Assembly (NCBI RefSeq): GCF_005405105.1
Contig: NZ_BJDK01000031.1
Coordinates: 1-44,517 of the forward strand
DNA length: 44,517 bases
Reading direction: 5' to 3'
From: Lactiplantibacillus dongliensis
Lineage (GTDB): Bacteria > Bacillota > Bacilli > Lactobacillales > Lactobacillaceae
The notes below the pieces were generated by a model, which was not told the origin of the DNA, searched no databases, and saw only the letters and a list, made by a program, of their open reading frames with translations. A program made the translations under genes and the position numbers. Shown here piece by piece: positions 22,675 to 31,605 of the stretch (positions are counted from its first letter, which is position 1; every line of letters starts with the position of its first letter).

Positions 22675-22706
22675 GAACTTGTAAAAAACAAACAGGGGTG
22701 AACATC

Positions 22707-23390
22707 ATGGAATTCTTATTAGACACAGTTCATATTGCAGACATCAAAAAATACGCAGGTATTATCCCATTAAGCGGCGTGACATCTAACCCATCGATCG
22801 TTAAAAAAGAAGGTAAGATTGACTTCTTCAATCACATGAAAGCGATTCGACAAATCATTGGCTTAGATGCTAGCTTCCATATTCAAGTCGTTGGTCAAAC
22901 TACCGAAGCCATGGTCGAAGATGCCCACACGATTTTGAAGAATGTCGATGACCACGTCTTCATTAAGATTCCAACTAACGAAGCCGGTCTAGCCGCTATC
23001 AAGCAACTCAAGAGTGAGGGCGTTAACGTCACGGCCACCGCCATTTATACGAAGTTCCAAGGTTACTTAGCCATGAGTGCCGGTGCCGATTACTTAGCAC
23101 CTTATTACAACCGGATGGTCAACATGAACATCAATGCCGATGAAGTGATCGGTGAACTTGCCGCTCAGATTTGCCGTGAAAATAGCAACACCAAGATCTT
23201 AGCTGCTAGCTTCCATACGGTGCAACAAGTAAACTCCGCCTTTGAAATGGGCGCCCAAGCCGCCACCATGAGCGCTGATATCTTGAACACCGCTTTGACG
23301 GCACCCGCCATCGGAGCAGCCGTTAAAGACTTCACCAACGATTGGGAATCAATCTATGGTGTTGGCACGACCGTTACCTCATTGAAGTAA
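22707..23390 (+). CDS. Fructose-6-phosphate aldolase / transaldolase-like protein
   Basis: A 227-aa single-domain aldolase of the FSA/TalC group. Key segments are LLDTVHIADIKKY, SGVTSNPSIVKKE, VFIKIPTNEAG with the Schiff-base Lys, VNVTATAIYTKFQG and ILAASFHTVQQV. The family interconverts fructose-6-phosphate with dihydroxyacetone and glyceraldehyde-3-phosphate, or acts as a transaldolase. Which applies here is not decidable. The ATG at 22707 follows AGGGGTG; a GTG three codons before is within that site. It sits behind a SorC-type regulator and a cre site, which suggests inducible sugar-dependent use. A terminator follows directly. Confidence 0.87.
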   Translation: MEFLLDTVHIADIKKYAGIIPLSGVTSNPSIVKKEGKIDFFNHMKAIRQIIGLDASFHIQVVGQTTEAMVEDAHTILKNVDDHVFIKIPTNEAGLAAIKQLKSEGVNVTATAIYTKFQGYLAMSAGADYLAPYYNRMVNMNINADEVIGELAAQICRENSNTKILAASFHTVQQVNSAFEMGAQAATMSADILNTALTAPAIGAAVKDFTNDWESIYGVGTTVTSLK

Positions 23391-23402
23391 ATCAAGCAAA
23401 CG

Positions 23403-23444
23403 AAGCCCCACCAACTGCATCAATTACAGTCGGTGGGGCTTTTC
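23403..23444 (+). terminator. Terminator after the aldolase gene
   Basis: AAGCCCCACC-A-ACTG pairs with CAGT-C-GGTGGGGCTT around a 9-nt loop and is followed by TTT. It also abuts the stop of the convergent DUF2200 gene, so it probably serves both directions. Confidence 0.88.
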
Positions 23445-23445
23445 A

Positions 23446-23796
23446 TTACTGTCTTAAAATTTTATGCATCGGTTTACCCTTAGCCAGTTCATCGACCAGC
23501 TTATCCAAGTACCGTATCTTTTGCATTAACGGGTCGCTAATTGCTTCAACTCGATAGCCACAAATCATCCCGGTAATCAAAGTCGCCTGGGGGTTAAACG
23601 CGGGGGCCGCCGCAAAGAAGCTTTCAAAGCTAGTCTGATCCGCTAGCAGTTGCTGTAACTGCTGGTCACTATAACCAGTCAACCAGCGAATGACCTCATC
23701 CACTTCGGCGGCAGTCCGGCCTTTTTTCTCAACTTTTTGCACGTATAATGGGTAGACTGTCGCAACTGGCATCGAAAAAATCTTAGCTTGAGCCAT
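23446..23796 (-). CDS. DUF2200 family protein
   Basis: A 116-aa soluble protein. It matches the DUF2200 pattern along its whole length: [52 protein letters not shown], and [21 protein letters not shown]. The family is widespread in bacteria without a known biochemical role. It starts 11 nt after the GH1 stop in the same direction and is probably co-transcribed with it. It is convergent with the aldolase gene. Confidence 0.85.
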   Translation of the reverse strand: MAQAKIFSMPVATVYPLYVQKVEKKGRTAAEVDEVIRWLTGYSDQQLQQLLADQTSFESFFAAAPAFNPQATLITGMICGYRVEAISDPLMQKIRYLDKLVDELAKGKPMHKILRQ

Positions 23797-23807
23797 CCTA
23801 AATCCCC

Positions 23808-25199
23808 CTAGTCTTCAAATTGATTGGTGTCACTGAGTTGCTTAAACCACGCAGCCGACTTCTTCAAGGTCTTCGTTTGGGTATGAATCTCATCACGAAT
23901 CAAGCCGTAGCGGTTGTGATAGGCGTGATTCCATGACCAGCAGTCAATCGCCGTCCATACAAAATAACCTTGGCAATTCGACCCGGCCGCAATGCCAGCC
24001 GCTAATGCGTTTAGATGGGCCCGCATGAAGTCAATCCGATAGTCATCTTGAACTACTCCTTGATGATCTAAGAAGCGCTCTTCATGTGCAACCCCCATGC
24101 CATTTTCCGAAATGAACCACGGAATATTATGGTAATTTTTCTGGATGTTTTTCGCAATATCCGTCAAGGCCGTGGGATAGATTTCCCACCCGCGATCAAC
24201 ATTCATCACCCGCCCTGGCATCGCGTAGTCTTTAAAGTAAATATCCGGTAGCCACGGTTGTAAGCTGGTTGGTGAAATGTCTGGTCGTTGAACACGGAAA
24301 GGATGGTAATAATTCACACCAAGCACATCCACTGGGTTAGCTGCAATCAAGGCCAATTCCGCCGGAGTAGACGCCCATAAGACACCATCCGCAGTTAATC
24401 GGTCCACCAGTTTCGTTGGAAAATGACCGAGTACCGCCGGATCCAAGAATAAGTTATTCGACCACAACTTAGCAAATTCAGCTGCCGCTTGATCGGCTGG
24501 ATCATCACTAGCCGCGTACGCTGGGGTCAAGTTTAAAATAATCCCGATTTGATGGTCAGCTTGGGGGCAGTACTGCCGAAAAGCGGCCACCGCCTTGGCC
24601 GAGGCTAAGTTCAAGTTATAAGCCACCTGCACTGCCTTGGGACCATCAACAACTTGTGGATAGTGCCAGCCATACAAGTACTGCCCATCGACGACCACTT
24701 TTGGCTCATTAAACGTGAACCACTTTTTTACCCGGTCGCCGTAAAGCTTAAAGCATTGTTCAGCAAACTTAACAAATAAATCTACCACATGTTTCGACTC
24801 CCAGCCGCCATATTGATCGTAAAGTGCCACCGGTAAATCAAAATGATGCAAATTAAGATACGGCTCAATCCCACGCGCCAGCATCGCGTCAATCACTCGA
24901 TTGTAATACGCGACCCCCGCTGGATTTAAGCTGGCCGTCTCAAAATCATCGATTAAGCGTGTCCATTGAATCGAGGTTCGCAAACCGCGAATCCCCGCTT
25001 GCTGCATCAAATCCAAATCATGCTCATAGTCATTATAAAAGTTAGACGCTAAGTCTGGTCCCACCCCAGCATCAAATTGTTCCGGTGCGGTGGCAAACCA
25101 ATAGTCGAAAACATTTTGGTGCGGTTTATGGAAATTACCTTCTGTCTGGGGGCCAGATGTGGCCGCCCCCCAGACAAAAGCTTTGGGAAAACTGGTCAT
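23808..25199 (-). CDS. GH1 family beta-glycosidase
   Basis: A 463-aa TIM-barrel glycosidase. The acid/base Glu is in FTFNEPKVV (near residue 170) and the nucleophile in ISENGMG (near 367). The N-terminus [18 protein letters not shown] is typical. In phospho-beta-glycosidases the phosphate is held by a Ser, Lys, Tyr set in a S-x6-K-x-Y segment. Here the segment reads [11 protein letters not shown], so Ser and Tyr are kept but the Lys is Asn. Non-phospho enzymes usually have Glu in place of the Ser. The substrate is therefore uncertain; a cytoplasmic non-phosphorylated disaccharide is plausible. It has no signal peptide. It lies downstream of the mannosidase operon, separated by a repeat element. 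Confidence 0.9.
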   Translation of the reverse strand: MTSFPKAFVWGAATSGPQTEGNFHKPHQNVFDYWFATAPEQFDAGVGPDLASNFYNDYEHDLDLMQQAGIRGLRTSIQWTRLIDDFETASLNPAGVAYYNRVIDAMLARGIEPYLNLHHFDLPVALYDQYGGWESKHVVDLFVKFAEQCFKLYGDRVKKWFTFNEPKVVVDGQYLYGWHYPQVVDGPKAVQVAYNLNLASAKAVAAFRQYCPQADHQIGIILNLTPAYAASDDPADQAAAEFAKLWSNNLFLDPAVLGHFPTKLVDRLTADGVLWASTPAELALIAANPVDVLGVNYYHPFRVQRPDISPTSLQPWLPDIYFKDYAMPGRVMNVDRGWEIYPTALTDIAKNIQKNYHNIPWFISENGMGVAHEERFLDHQGVVQDDYRIDFMRAHLNALAAGIAAGSNCQGYFVWTAIDCWSWNHAYHNRYGLIRDEIHTQTKTLKKSAAWFKQLSDTNQFED

Positions 25200-25229
25200 G
25201 TTTGTGTCACCTCATTGTTTGGTTGCGTC

Positions 25230-25470
25230 TAGATACACGCTTAAGGTCAATACGCGCTAACTATTTTTCAAGCCAACCATTTAATTTCCGTTGGTTAACG
25301 GCGGGCGGCCCAGAATTGGCTCAGTGGTGTCGTTTATCTAAGTCAGTGATTTTCCGACTTAGATAAAGCCCGGCTTGGAAGACCGCCCTTTGGCTTCCAA
25401 AAGCGGCCACCACGTTCCAGCCGATTCTGGGCCAACCAACGTGGCAATCGAATCTAACTAATACCAAGCG
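25230..25470. repeat. Structured intergenic element (B unit)
   Basis: Core 25300-25446: outer stem GGCCCAGAATTGGCT against AGCCGATTCTGGGCC, hairpin TTATCTAAGTC/GACTTAGATAA, hairpin TTGGAAG/CTTCCAA. Right end CTAATACCAAGCG resembles the element terminus seen at 21430. A left end resembling CGCTTAAGGTCAA is weak, and unit A is absent. It occupies the gap between the GH1 and ROK genes and overlaps the expected GH1 promoter region. Nothing else is seen in 25200-25498. Confidence 0.75.
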
Positions 25471-25498
25471 TCCTTAAAATAAATATCAGTAATTACCA

Positions 25499-26380
25499 CT
25501 ACACGCGGTCATAAGTCTGTTCAAAATCAACGACCGCCCCACGCAGATTGGCCTCATCATGATACTGACAAGTCACGACATTTGGTTTGATCGAAGCAAT
25601 TTTAACTTGTGCCCGAATCTTTTCAATCTCGCGTTCGATGCCAGGAATCAATTGTGGATTATTAGAGATCGCCCCACCAATCACAACCTTTTCAGGATCA
25701 AAACTATATTGTAAATTATAGATCCCTAAGGCTAGCGCATGATACAAGGTGTCCACTTCTTTAGTCGCGGCAGCATCGCCTTGCGCAGCTAAGTCGAATA
25801 AGTCTTTCCCACTCAGCTTTTTAGCAGTTGGATTGGCTTTTAGATACCGGTTGACTGCAGCTGGCGCGGTTCCTAGCTCACTCAACGTCCCTTGATCATT
25901 CATCAGCATAAAGCCGAATTCACCACCGAATAAATGGGCACCATGCCAGATATGATGGTTGAAGATGACGGAACCGCCAACGCCAGTCCCAATCACTAGG
26001 AAGACGAGGCTGTCCACATCTTTACCGGCACCACTCGCTAATTCCGCTAACGCGGCACAGTTAGCGTCATTTTCCATGCTGACGGGCAAGCCGAACTTTT
26101 CAGCCAGCTCTGATTGAATCGGAAAGTTATGAATATACGGAATCGCACTGGCACCTTCCACGACCCCAGTCAGCTTATTGACTGCCCCTGGTGAACTGAT
26201 AGCGACCCCCACTAACGGCCATTGCTGCTTCATTTCAGCCACTTCATGAGTCACTAATTCAAAAAAGGCAGCTTTGGTCGTCGGCGTTGGTAACGCATGA
26301 TGCGCCTTTAATGCCTGACCATCCCACACAGCAAACTTGATCGACGTCCCACCAATATCAATTAATCCTAACGGTTGCAT
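25499..26380 (-). CDS. ROK-family sugar kinase
   Basis: A 293-aa ROK protein without a DNA-binding domain, so a kinase and not a repressor. ATP-binding IDIGGTSIKFAV starts at residue 7; sugar-site segments SSPGAVN, MENDANCAAL with the catalytic Asp, and IGTGVGGSVIF follow. The Cys-rich zinc motif of many ROK kinases is absent. It is the last gene of the GH125-GH38-ROK operon, 10 nt after the mannosidase, so phosphorylation of released mannose (or another hexose) in the cytoplasm is the likely role. This is inferred from context, as ROK specificity is not readable from these motifs. Confidence 0.87.
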   Translation of the reverse strand: MQPLGLIDIGGTSIKFAVWDGQALKAHHALPTPTTKAAFFELVTHEVAEMKQQWPLVGVAISSPGAVNKLTGVVEGASAIPYIHNFPIQSELAEKFGLPVSMENDANCAALAELASGAGKDVDSLVFLVIGTGVGGSVIFNHHIWHGAHLFGGEFGFMLMNDQGTLSELGTAPAAVNRYLKANPTAKKLSGKDLFDLAAQGDAAATKEVDTLYHALALGIYNLQYSFDPEKVVIGGAISNNPQLIPGIEREIEKIRAQVKIASIKPNVVTCQYHDEANLRGAVVDFEQTYDRV

Positions 26381-26390
26381 TTAAAATCCC

Positions 26391-29093
26391 TCATTTTTTC
26401 GCAAATAATAGCGTTTTGATTTCAGCCGGTCCTAGTCGATCACTCGCTACATCTGGTAACGGCTGTTCAAGAAAGTTCACCGCCGTTGCTGGTGTCTGAC
26501 AGCAGCTCACGTCTAATGTAACCGGTTGCTTAGTTAAATTATAACCTCTTAAAGTCGCCCCGGCAGAATTATTTGCCCGTTTGAAACTAGTTACAGCAAA
26601 TTCTAAGGTTCGTAATTGCAAATAAGCATCGTCCGCCGCTAGTTCACCGGCATGCCAATCCGTCGGCTGAACACTGAATGGCACTTGGAAGTTACGCGCC
26701 TGTTGATAACTGACCAGCCGTTGTTCAGTCGTGCCGTCATGTAATTCCAAACTATACTCGCAACTGAACGCCCCTAAACACTGTGCTTCTGGCGTTGGGA
26801 AATACCCCCAATCGCCCATTTCGCCGACTGAGCGCAATAGTGTCACCGCAATCGTACCGTGTTTTGGTAAAATCTCGTACTCGTTCAACCCTAGATTACC
26901 AATCGTGACCCCATTTTGCGCATCATGTAAATTAACGAACGCCTGTTGATGTTGGGGATTAGTTGGATTTTGCCACGTAGCTGCCGGTTCATTCGAACGG
27001 GTGACCGTTTCAAAAATCGCATCGCTCGTGTTCGTTGTCGCCGCTAAGTTAGTTTGGAACAACACCCGAACGCGATGATCGCACATTTGATTATCAAAGC
27101 TGGTCTTAAACTTTAATTGGCGACTATGCCGGCCTAAACGCATGCGCGTGGTAATCGTTAGTGGCCGCGTGGTAGTCGCCCGCTTCGCAGTGCGTTGCGT
27201 AATATCCACGACCGCTTGTTGTTCGGTTAATAACTGATCGTCGGCCGCCACAGGAATTGCTAGCTGATTAATCAGTTCAACTTCAACACCCAAGGCATCA
27301 TCATGGACGAGCCGAACTTCAGTTGGAAAGTCCGTCGAGAGAATCGCCTGGTTATCGGCAGTTTGCCGGTAGATGTACTCATTCCCCATATCACCCGTAT
27401 CTTCAAATACCAACATCTGGTGGTAGATATGCCCAGTCTCCCGGTTGGTGATCGTCAAGCTGCCATCACTCGCAACCGTCACTTTCAGCCATTCATTACT
27501 GAATTCATGCTCACTAAATGCCCGCCGTGTCGGTCCTTCAATCGGTGTGACGGTTTCCTTAGCCGCTTGCAAGGCCAACGTCTGCCAACCATACGCTGGT
27601 AAGCCGGTCACATTAATTGCAATCGTGATTTCAATGGCTTGATACGCCACTCGGAAGCGGTCTTTGGGGAGGTCATAATGAAACTCAACGGCTTGCTTGA
27701 CAACACGAAACGGTACCGCTTGGCCACTAGCATCGACCAATTGTAGCGTCGGCAAGGCCGCTAATTCGGCTACTAGTTCGGCTCGTTGCGCTTGAATCGT
27801 CATCTCCGGACTAAAGTTCCGACGATCCCATTCGATCGTTACCTCAGTCTGTCCGGACTTCACAAAACCCGTAGTATTGACCACCACAAATGGCTTGGCA
27901 TCAGTATCAAAGCCCGTGGTATCAATGCGTTGGGCTAAGGTGTTCAGGGCATCTTGCGCCAAGTAGCGCCCCACTTCCGTTGATTTGGCAAACCGGGTTA
28001 ACATCTCGCGGTGAACCTCATCTACTGAACAGCCACAAATACTATCATGGGGGTGGTTCTGTAAGAGTAGTTTCCACGCATAACGGAAACGGTCATGCGG
28101 GTATTCAGCGGCCGGATAAGCCATTGTCGCCAACGGTTCCGCGATACTATCAAGTAACCGTTCATTGCGCGTATTGGCCTGCTTTAAGTAAACCCGGCTA
28201 GAAGCCGTATTCGCCAAGGTATACCAGCCATTCGTTTCTTGGCTCGTCAGTTCCCCTTTAATCGTACTCAGTTGGGTTGGCAAGCTAGCTTTTAACGCCG
28301 CTAAATAATCGGGAAAATTTGAATGCACGAATTCATAGTCTGGATATAGCTCATTCGCCACTTTAATCGCCGTGGTCACATCAGCTTGCACCGGTTCGTG
28401 ATCAACGCCGTTCATCATCAATAAGTTATCAGTTGAGGCATAAGCTTCGGCATCGGCCAGCTTTTGATCCCAGTACACTTTAGCCTGGGCCGGATCAGTT
28501 GGAATCTCATTACCATTGCTATACCAATTAGCAAATAACAAGCCTAAAATCCGCGTTCCATCTGGCCCTTGCCACCACATCTCAGAATATTGCGACGCAT
28601 AGTCGGCACCACCAGTCTGATTATTAAAGCCAGTCGGCGTCACCCCACGACCAAATGCAGCCGTCTCTAAGTCCGCCAACGCCATCATCTGCGGTGTTTG
28701 GCCCATATTACCGAACGTATCTGGGAAGTAGCCCAACTTCACCTCATCACCGTACGCCAAAGCTTCATCGCGACCAATCACCATATTGCGTACATTGGCT
28801 TCCGGACTGATCAAAAAGTCATCTTGCAAGATGTAAAATGGCCCAATCCGTAACTTACCCGCAGTAATCGCCGCTGCCAGTTCTGGCTTGCGTTCCGGCC
28901 GTACCGCCAAATAATCGTCTAACGCAATCATCTGACCATCCAAATGAAAGCTATCAAAGTCAGGATCATGCTTGAACAAATCCAATAAGTTATCAATCAA
29001 CGTTACCAACCGCATGTGATGTTGTTCAAATGGTAAGTACCATTCGCGATCCCAGTGGCTGTGAGAAATAATAAAGACCTTTTTCTTAGTCAT
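26391..29093 (-). CDS. GH38 alpha-mannosidase
   Basis: A 900-aa cytoplasmic enzyme. The zinc-binding start ISHSHWDREWYLPFE (His and Asp), the nucleophile region YFPDTFGNMGQTPQM and the zinc His in NHPHDSICGCSVDEVHREM are all in place. The C-terminal beta-domains follow, giving the normal length of bacterial GH38. The family removes alpha-1,2, -1,3 or -1,6 mannose; streptococcal homologues act on N-glycan branches, with a preference for alpha-1,3. No signal peptide. The ATG at 29093-29091 follows AGGTGAT; the upstream gene's TGA lies within that site, so translation is probably coupled. It lies between GH125 and the ROK kinase. Confidence 0.92.
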   Translation of the reverse strand: MTKKKVFIISHSHWDREWYLPFEQHHMRLVTLIDNLLDLFKHDPDFDSFHLDGQMIALDDYLAVRPERKPELAAAITAGKLRIGPFYILQDDFLISPEANVRNMVIGRDEALAYGDEVKLGYFPDTFGNMGQTPQMMALADLETAAFGRGVTPTGFNNQTGGADYASQYSEMWWQGPDGTRILGLLFANWYSNGNEIPTDPAQAKVYWDQKLADAEAYASTDNLLMMNGVDHEPVQADVTTAIKVANELYPDYEFVHSNFPDYLAALKASLPTQLSTIKGELTSQETNGWYTLANTASSRVYLKQANTRNERLLDSIAEPLATMAYPAAEYPHDRFRYAWKLLLQNHPHDSICGCSVDEVHREMLTRFAKSTEVGRYLAQDALNTLAQRIDTTGFDTDAKPFVVVNTTGFVKSGQTEVTIEWDRRNFSPEMTIQAQRAELVAELAALPTLQLVDASGQAVPFRVVKQAVEFHYDLPKDRFRVAYQAIEITIAINVTGLPAYGWQTLALQAAKETVTPIEGPTRRAFSEHEFSNEWLKVTVASDGSLTITNRETGHIYHQMLVFEDTGDMGNEYIYRQTADNQAILSTDFPTEVRLVHDDALGVEVELINQLAIPVAADDQLLTEQQAVVDITQRTAKRATTTRPLTITTRMRLGRHSRQLKFKTSFDNQMCDHRVRVLFQTNLAATTNTSDAIFETVTRSNEPAATWQNPTNPQHQQAFVNLHDAQNGVTIGNLGLNEYEILPKHGTIAVTLLRSVGEMGDWGYFPTPEAQCLGAFSCEYSLELHDGTTEQRLVSYQQARNFQVPFSVQPTDWHAGELAADDAYLQLRTLEFAVTSFKRANNSAGATLRGYNLTKQPVTLDVSCCQTPATAVNFLEQPLPDVASDRLGPAEIKTLLFAKK

Positions 29094-29101
29094 CGTTTTA
29101 A

Positions 29102-30391
29102 TCACCTTTCGATTTTAAACCCTAGCGTCGTTAACAATAATTCGCAATACATCATGTTGGCCCAGGAGAACCATTCGCGGGTAAAACGGCGGTCGTCATT
29201 GACATCAAAGGATTCATGCATCAAATCCGTCCCGCCAGTCGTTTGAACCAGGGTCTGTAAGGCCTGTAATTGTGGTCCGGCCGCGCGCGTCGTTAAGCCT
29301 TCCATCACAATCGCAATCGGCCAAATATAATTAACCGGCGTATGCGGACTGCCTTGGCCCGCGGCTAGCTTGCCACTATAGTAATAGGGATTTTCTGGAC
29401 TCAATAAGGTCTGCCGCGTGCGCATGTAGTTATCGTCGAACAAGTCACAATAACCCAGATACGGCGCACTCAACAGGCTCGGCACATTGCCGTCATCCAT
29501 TAACTTAGCATGGCCTAAGCCGTCAACTTCATAGGCATAGACTTGTTCGCCATTGGCATTCTGCGTATAGCCATACGTTTCAATGCCAGTGCGAATTTCT
29601 TGTTGTAACTTTTTAGCCGTCGCAACAATCGTCGGTTCATCCAGGACACTGCTAAAAATCTCTTGCAAATATCCCAGAATCACCACGGCAAACATATTGG
29701 CGGGAACGAGATACCCGTATTCACAAGCATCATCACTCGGCCGAAAACCAGACCAGATCATTCCCGTCTCGGCCACCGGAGTCCCTCGACCGTCTCGCAC
29801 CAATGAATCTTCGGGACGGTCTTTGGTCCGCACAAAGCGATATGGCGAACGGTCATGATGTTGTTCGACGGCAAAGGTCCGCAGTAGCGCCCGCACCCCA
29901 TTGACAAAGGTCGCATCAAATTGTTCAGTCACGCCGGTATTGCGATAGAGCAGATATGCTAACTGAACGGGATAACACAAAGAATCAATCTCAAACTTGC
30001 GTTCCCAGATCCAAGGACCCATCTCAGTCTGATCGCTTTGATGGCCTTGACCGTTAGCGGTTTCATTAAAAGCATTGGCATACGGATCCAATGTCATATT
30101 AAAGAATTGCCGTTGGACGACGCGGGTAATCAAATCCGCAATACCAGGATGTTCCCGGGCTAATACAAGATAAGGCCGTACCTGGGCCGTCGAATCGCGT
30201 TGCCACATCGCCGGAATATCCCCGGTCAAGATAAAGGCCCGCCCGGCAGCATCATCTGAAATCGTCGTCGCTAGCGTATTTAAAAACGTCTGCTGAAAAA
30301 CCTGCCCATAACGGGGGTCCAAGTCTTGACTCAACTGGCTAATCTTAGCCACAAAAGCGGTCACTTGGTCGTCAACATAATTGGTTGTCAT
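29102..30391 (-). CDS. GH125 exo-alpha-1,6-mannosidase
   Basis: A 429-aa (alpha/alpha)6-barrel enzyme. The family signature LTGDIPAMWQRDSTAQ lies at residues 55-70, followed by YANAFNETANGQGH, GPWIWERKFEIDSLCYP and GMIWSGFRPSDDACEYGY. Characterised members release alpha-1,6-linked mannose from N-glycan cores. No signal peptide is present. It is the first gene of the operon with GH38 and ROK and starts 148 nt from the divergent GntR-LacI regulator. Three TGATATA-type sites lie in between, so it is probably the regulated promoter of the mannosidase operon. Confidence 0.92.
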   Translation of the reverse strand: MTTNYVDDQVTAFVAKISQLSQDLDPRYGQVFQQTFLNTLATTISDDAAGRAFILTGDIPAMWQRDSTAQVRPYLVLAREHPGIADLITRVVQRQFFNMTLDPYANAFNETANGQGHQSDQTEMGPWIWERKFEIDSLCYPVQLAYLLYRNTGVTEQFDATFVNGVRALLRTFAVEQHHDRSPYRFVRTKDRPEDSLVRDGRGTPVAETGMIWSGFRPSDDACEYGYLVPANMFAVVILGYLQEIFSSVLDEPTIVATAKKLQQEIRTGIETYGYTQNANGEQVYAYEVDGLGHAKLMDDGNVPSLLSAPYLGYCDLFDDNYMRTRQTLLSPENPYYYSGKLAAGQGSPHTPVNYIWPIAIVMEGLTTRAAGPQLQALQTLVQTTGGTDLMHESFDVNDDRRFTREWFSWANMMYCELLLTTLGFKIER

Positions 30392-30408
30392 CTGCTCACC
30401 TCATTATT

Positions 30409-30506
30409 TGATATATCATTTTCCGTTATTATAGCATGTGTTTAATAATTGTCTATATCAAATGCACTCGTTTTACTTTCCTTTTACCCGCTTAAATGAT
30501 ATATTA
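30409..30506. promoter_or_regulatory. Divergent promoter with three related operator sites
   Basis: For the GH125 operon, the minus strand has TAGACA (30455-30450), a 16-nt spacer and TATAAT (30433-30428). TGATATATCA (30409-30418) is a perfect palindrome downstream of this -10. TGATATATTA (30497-30506) lies near the start of the divergent regulator gene, and TTTGATATAGA (minus strand, about 30462-30452) overlaps the -35. The shared core suggests binding by the GntR-LacI regulator and autoregulation. Confidence 0.6.
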
Positions 30507-30538
30507 ATGGCAATCAAGGACAACGGAAGTGAGGAACC

Positions 30539-31600
30539 ATGCCAAAAAATGAACCGCGTTATTTAAAAATTTATCATGATTTACAGCAACAAATTGCCAA
30601 CGGTCAGCTCCAACCAGATGAACAATTACCAACCGAACTGCAGCTGGCCAAAACGTACGCCGTCAGCCGAATTACGTCTAAGCGGGCCTTAACCGAACTA
30701 GAAAGTCACGGTCTAATCTATCGCCAACAAGGTAGCGGTAGTTTTGTGCAACGCTTACCACAAACCCAAACCGCACAACAACTACTATTAGTCTTGCCAT
30801 TTCCAACGGATGCCGGACTCGGCGACTATGCGTCCGGCGTTAGCCAAGCAGCCACTGCGCGCGGTTATCAGACCATGACGATGGATACGGAGAACTTTAA
30901 CCAGCTGAGCCTCCGGGACTTACAGACCCAATATGCCGGAATTATCTATTTAACTCAGAACTTGTACGCCGATGCGGAACGACTCTACCAATTAAAGCTA
31001 GCCCATTTACCGATTGTTTTATTGGATAAACAATTTCCAGAACTCGGATTGCCAGTAGTGGCTGCCGACAATTTTACTGGCGGACAATTAGCTACTGAAC
31101 ACTTAATTCAGCTACAGCACACGCAAATTCTGTTTTATGCGCAAGCTGAATCCGTCTTACCGAGTTCCGTATACGACCGTTACTTCGGGTATTTAACGGC
31201 CTTGCACGCTGCTAAGCTGACCCCACCGGCACCGCTTGCGCAACTGGCTGACTTGAATCAATTCACCCCGGGACAGTGGGTGCGCTACCTTAAGGATCAT
31301 GCCATTACCAGTATCGTCGTCGAAAATGACCTAACCGCGATCAAACTGATGAACGCGCTACGTGATACCGATCCCGCGTTATTTCAACGCCTATCGATCG
31401 TCGGCTTCGATAATATTCAAGCGGCCAGCTTAACATACCCGGCCTTAACGACTGTCGCCCAAGACTTTCAAGGGATGGGCGCTAAAGCTGTTGACCGGTT
31501 ACTACAGCCAACCACGACTGACATGCTCATTAAACTACCTGTTACTTTAATCCCACGTGATTCCACCAAACCAATGGTGCCCTACTCAAAGGAGGACTAG
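30539..31600 (+). CDS. GntR-type regulator with LacI-like sugar-binding domain (AraR architecture)
   Basis: A 353-aa protein. Residues 5-70 form a GntR winged helix (RYLKIYHDLQQQIANGQL, LPTELQLAKTYAVSRITSKRAL, GLIYRQQGSGSFV). The rest is a periplasmic-binding-like effector domain (QQLLLVLPFP, GIIYLTQN, IVLLDKQFP, VAADNFTGGQLATEHLI, SIVGFDNI). This fusion is known from AraR. The inducer is probably a mannose-containing sugar or its phosphate, inferred only from neighbours. It is divergent from GH125, and GH92 follows after 5 nt in the same direction, so regulator and GH92 form an operon. Confidence 0.88.
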   Translation: MPKNEPRYLKIYHDLQQQIANGQLQPDEQLPTELQLAKTYAVSRITSKRALTELESHGLIYRQQGSGSFVQRLPQTQTAQQLLLVLPFPTDAGLGDYASGVSQAATARGYQTMTMDTENFNQLSLRDLQTQYAGIIYLTQNLYADAERLYQLKLAHLPIVLLDKQFPELGLPVVAADNFTGGQLATEHLIQLQHTQILFYAQAESVLPSSVYDRYFGYLTALHAAKLTPPAPLAQLADLNQFTPGQWVRYLKDHAITSIVVENDLTAIKLMNALRDTDPALFQRLSIVGFDNIQAASLTYPALTTVAQDFQGMGAKAVDRLLQPTTTDMLIKLPVTLIPRDSTKPMVPYSKED

Positions 31601-31605
31601 GTCTC

